Notes under the pieces: generated by a model | The model's database searches: none | Seen by the model: only the letters and a program-made list of their open reading frames with translations | Told to the model about the DNA's origin: nothing | From: Verrucomicrobiales bacterium | Lineage (GTDB): Bacteria > Verrucomicrobiota > Verrucomicrobiia > Verrucomicrobiales > DEV007 | Length of the DNA: 6,709 bases | NCBI GenBank assembly: GCA_022424805.1 | Contig: JAKMGR010000684.1 | Span: 1-6,709, forward strand | Reading direction: 5' to 3' | Made by a program: the position numbers and the translations under genes | In this document: piece after piece, positions 6,172 to 6,709 of the stretch | Numbering within the stretch: position 1 is the first letter of the stretch | How the letters are laid out: each line of letters begins with the position of its first letter

Positions 6172-6417
6172 ATGGAAGTTCCTGAAGAAATTATCTGCGT
6201 CGATTGTGGCCAATCGGCCCATCGTCTTACCTACCCACCCGAGGAAGGCTGGGAAGTCGGCGATATCGTCGCGTATCGTTGCGCAGGCTGCAACGACCGA
6301 TGGGACCTGATTGTCGAAGAAGACGACGGTCAGACTCCTGACCACTTTGTTTCCTACGCCGCAGAAGCAAGAGCAATCCTGGAATCTCGCCGTGACCAAA
6401 AGGGAGATGCCAAATGA
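6172..6417 (+). CDS. Small CxxC/CxxC zinc-ribbon protein, function unknown
   Basis: This 81-residue cytoplasmic protein has two CxxC knuckles, C9-V-D-C12 and C37-A-G-C40, separated by a Pro/Glu-rich YPPEEGWEVGD segment. That is the layout of a zinc ribbon. After the second knuckle comes an acidic stretch (DLIVEEDDGQ) and a charged helix-like tail. I recognise no named family; similar short zinc-ribbon hypothetical proteins are widespread. The start is chosen at ATG 6172, which has GAGG at 6158-6161 (10 nt upstream) and leaves four residues before the first beta strand. A GTG at 6154 in the same frame would add six residues but has no ribosome binding site. The stop TGA (6415-6417) overlaps the next gene's ATG (6414-6416), so the two are likely co-translated. 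Possible roles include nucleic-acid or protein binding or metal storage; none can be chosen from sequence. Confidence 0.8.
   Translation: MEVPEEIICVDCGQSAHRLTYPPEEGWEVGDIVAYRCAGCNDRWDLIVEEDDGQTPDHFVSYAAEARAILESRRDQKGDAK
6401..6406 (+). promoter_or_regulatory. Ribosome binding site AGGGAG of the DCC-family gene
   Basis: AGGGAG lies inside the end of the zinc-ribbon gene, 7 nt before the ATG at 6414. It supports that start even though the gene overlaps its upstream neighbour by 4 bp. Confidence 0.65.
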
Positions 6418-6709
6418 AACGGGAAAAAAACATTCTCCTTTTCGACAGCGACTGCCCGATGTGCACATTTCAAAGTCGCACCCTGGCCTGGCTCGATTGG
6501 CTCAACTGCGTCGAAATGGTTCCCCTGAAGGACGACCGGACGAAAGAGATCGCTCCCGACATTACGCGAGAGGATTTACTGGAAGCGATTCACTGCATTA
6601 CTCCCGACGACGAAATCCATCGTGGGGCCAGGGCATTTCGCTTTCTCGGCATGCGCATTCCTCTGCTGATACCGGTTGGCCTTTTTCTCTGGCTCCCCGG
6701 TGTGATTTG
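6414..6709 (+). CDS. DCC-family (DUF393) thiol-disulfide oxidoreductase-like protein (3' truncated by window)
   Basis: The first 98 residues are present and the frame is open to the window end. The N-terminus LLFDSDCPMC carries the family-defining D-x-D/DCxxC motif, with C14 and C17 as a thioredoxin-like redox pair; the usual form is FDGDCPLC, so Ser replaces the common Gly. After it come a TLAWLDW helix, an EMVPLKDD strand-turn, ITREDLLEAIHCITPDDEIHRGARAF, which matches the family's conserved 'G..A' region, and a hydrophobic helix (IPLLIPVGLFLWLPGVI) typical of the C-terminal half. Usual family length is about 110-140 residues, so roughly a quarter is missing. DCC proteins are annotated as putative thiol-disulfide oxidoreductases, but substrates are mostly unknown. 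Four-base overlap with the zinc-ribbon gene indicates an operon. The family call is strong; the biochemical role is inferred from the CxxC. Confidence 0.87.
   Translation, partial: MKREKNILLFDSDCPMCTFQSRTLAWLDWLNCVEMVPLKDDRTKEIAPDITREDLLEAIHCITPDDEIHRGARAFRFLGMRIPLLIPVGLFLWLPGVI

Overview
The window looks like a compact chromosomal segment of a PVC-group bacterium, most likely a verrucomicrobial or planctomycete-like organism. I infer this from the gene families present: a DUF1080 (3-keto-disaccharide hydrolase fold) protein, an exported formylglycine sulfatase and a twin-arginine DUF1501 protein. All three are greatly expanded in Planctomycetota and Verrucomicrobiota. Base composition is mid-GC by eye, nearly all of the sequence is coding, and Shine-Dalgarno sequences are weak or absent for several genes. 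No RNA gene, mobile element or CRISPR array is visible.

Layout. (1) 2-1860, plus strand: the 3' part of a DUF1080 gene, coupled through an ATGA overlap to a complete secreted sulfatase. This pair looks like a fragment of a sulfated-glycan degradation locus. (2) 1869-3014, minus strand: a complete bacterial class I-type cytochrome P450, converging on the sulfatase with 8 bp between the stops. (3) 3015-3116: a 102-bp divergent control region. (4) 3117-5420, plus strand: a YaeI/YkuE-type calcineurin-like phosphoesterase and, 90 bp later, a DUF1501 protein. Both begin with twin-arginine (Tat) signal-like segments. (5) 5423-6145, minus strand: a TrmJ-type tRNA 2'-O-methyltransferase, converging on the DUF1501 gene with 2 bp between the stops. 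(6) 6172-6709, plus strand: a small CxxC/CxxC zinc-ribbon protein coupled by another ATGA overlap to a DCC-family (DUF393) thiol oxidoreductase-like protein cut by the window edge.

How the genes may work together. The sulfatase and DUF1080 protein probably act outside the cytoplasm on sulfated or otherwise modified sugars. The P450 beside them could be a housekeeping or xenobiotic oxidase. It could also remove O-methyl groups from algal sugars, as CYP236A enzymes do in marine agar and porphyran degraders; this is a hypothesis, not a demonstrated link. The two Tat-type proteins form a second exported-hydrolase pair of unknown substrate. TrmJ is a translation housekeeping gene. The zinc-ribbon/DCC pair is a cysteine-rich two-gene operon of unknown role. 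I see no clearly new defence or mobile system. The most interesting points are the P450-glycan neighbourhood, the unpaired DUF1501 gene and the zinc-ribbon/DCC pair.
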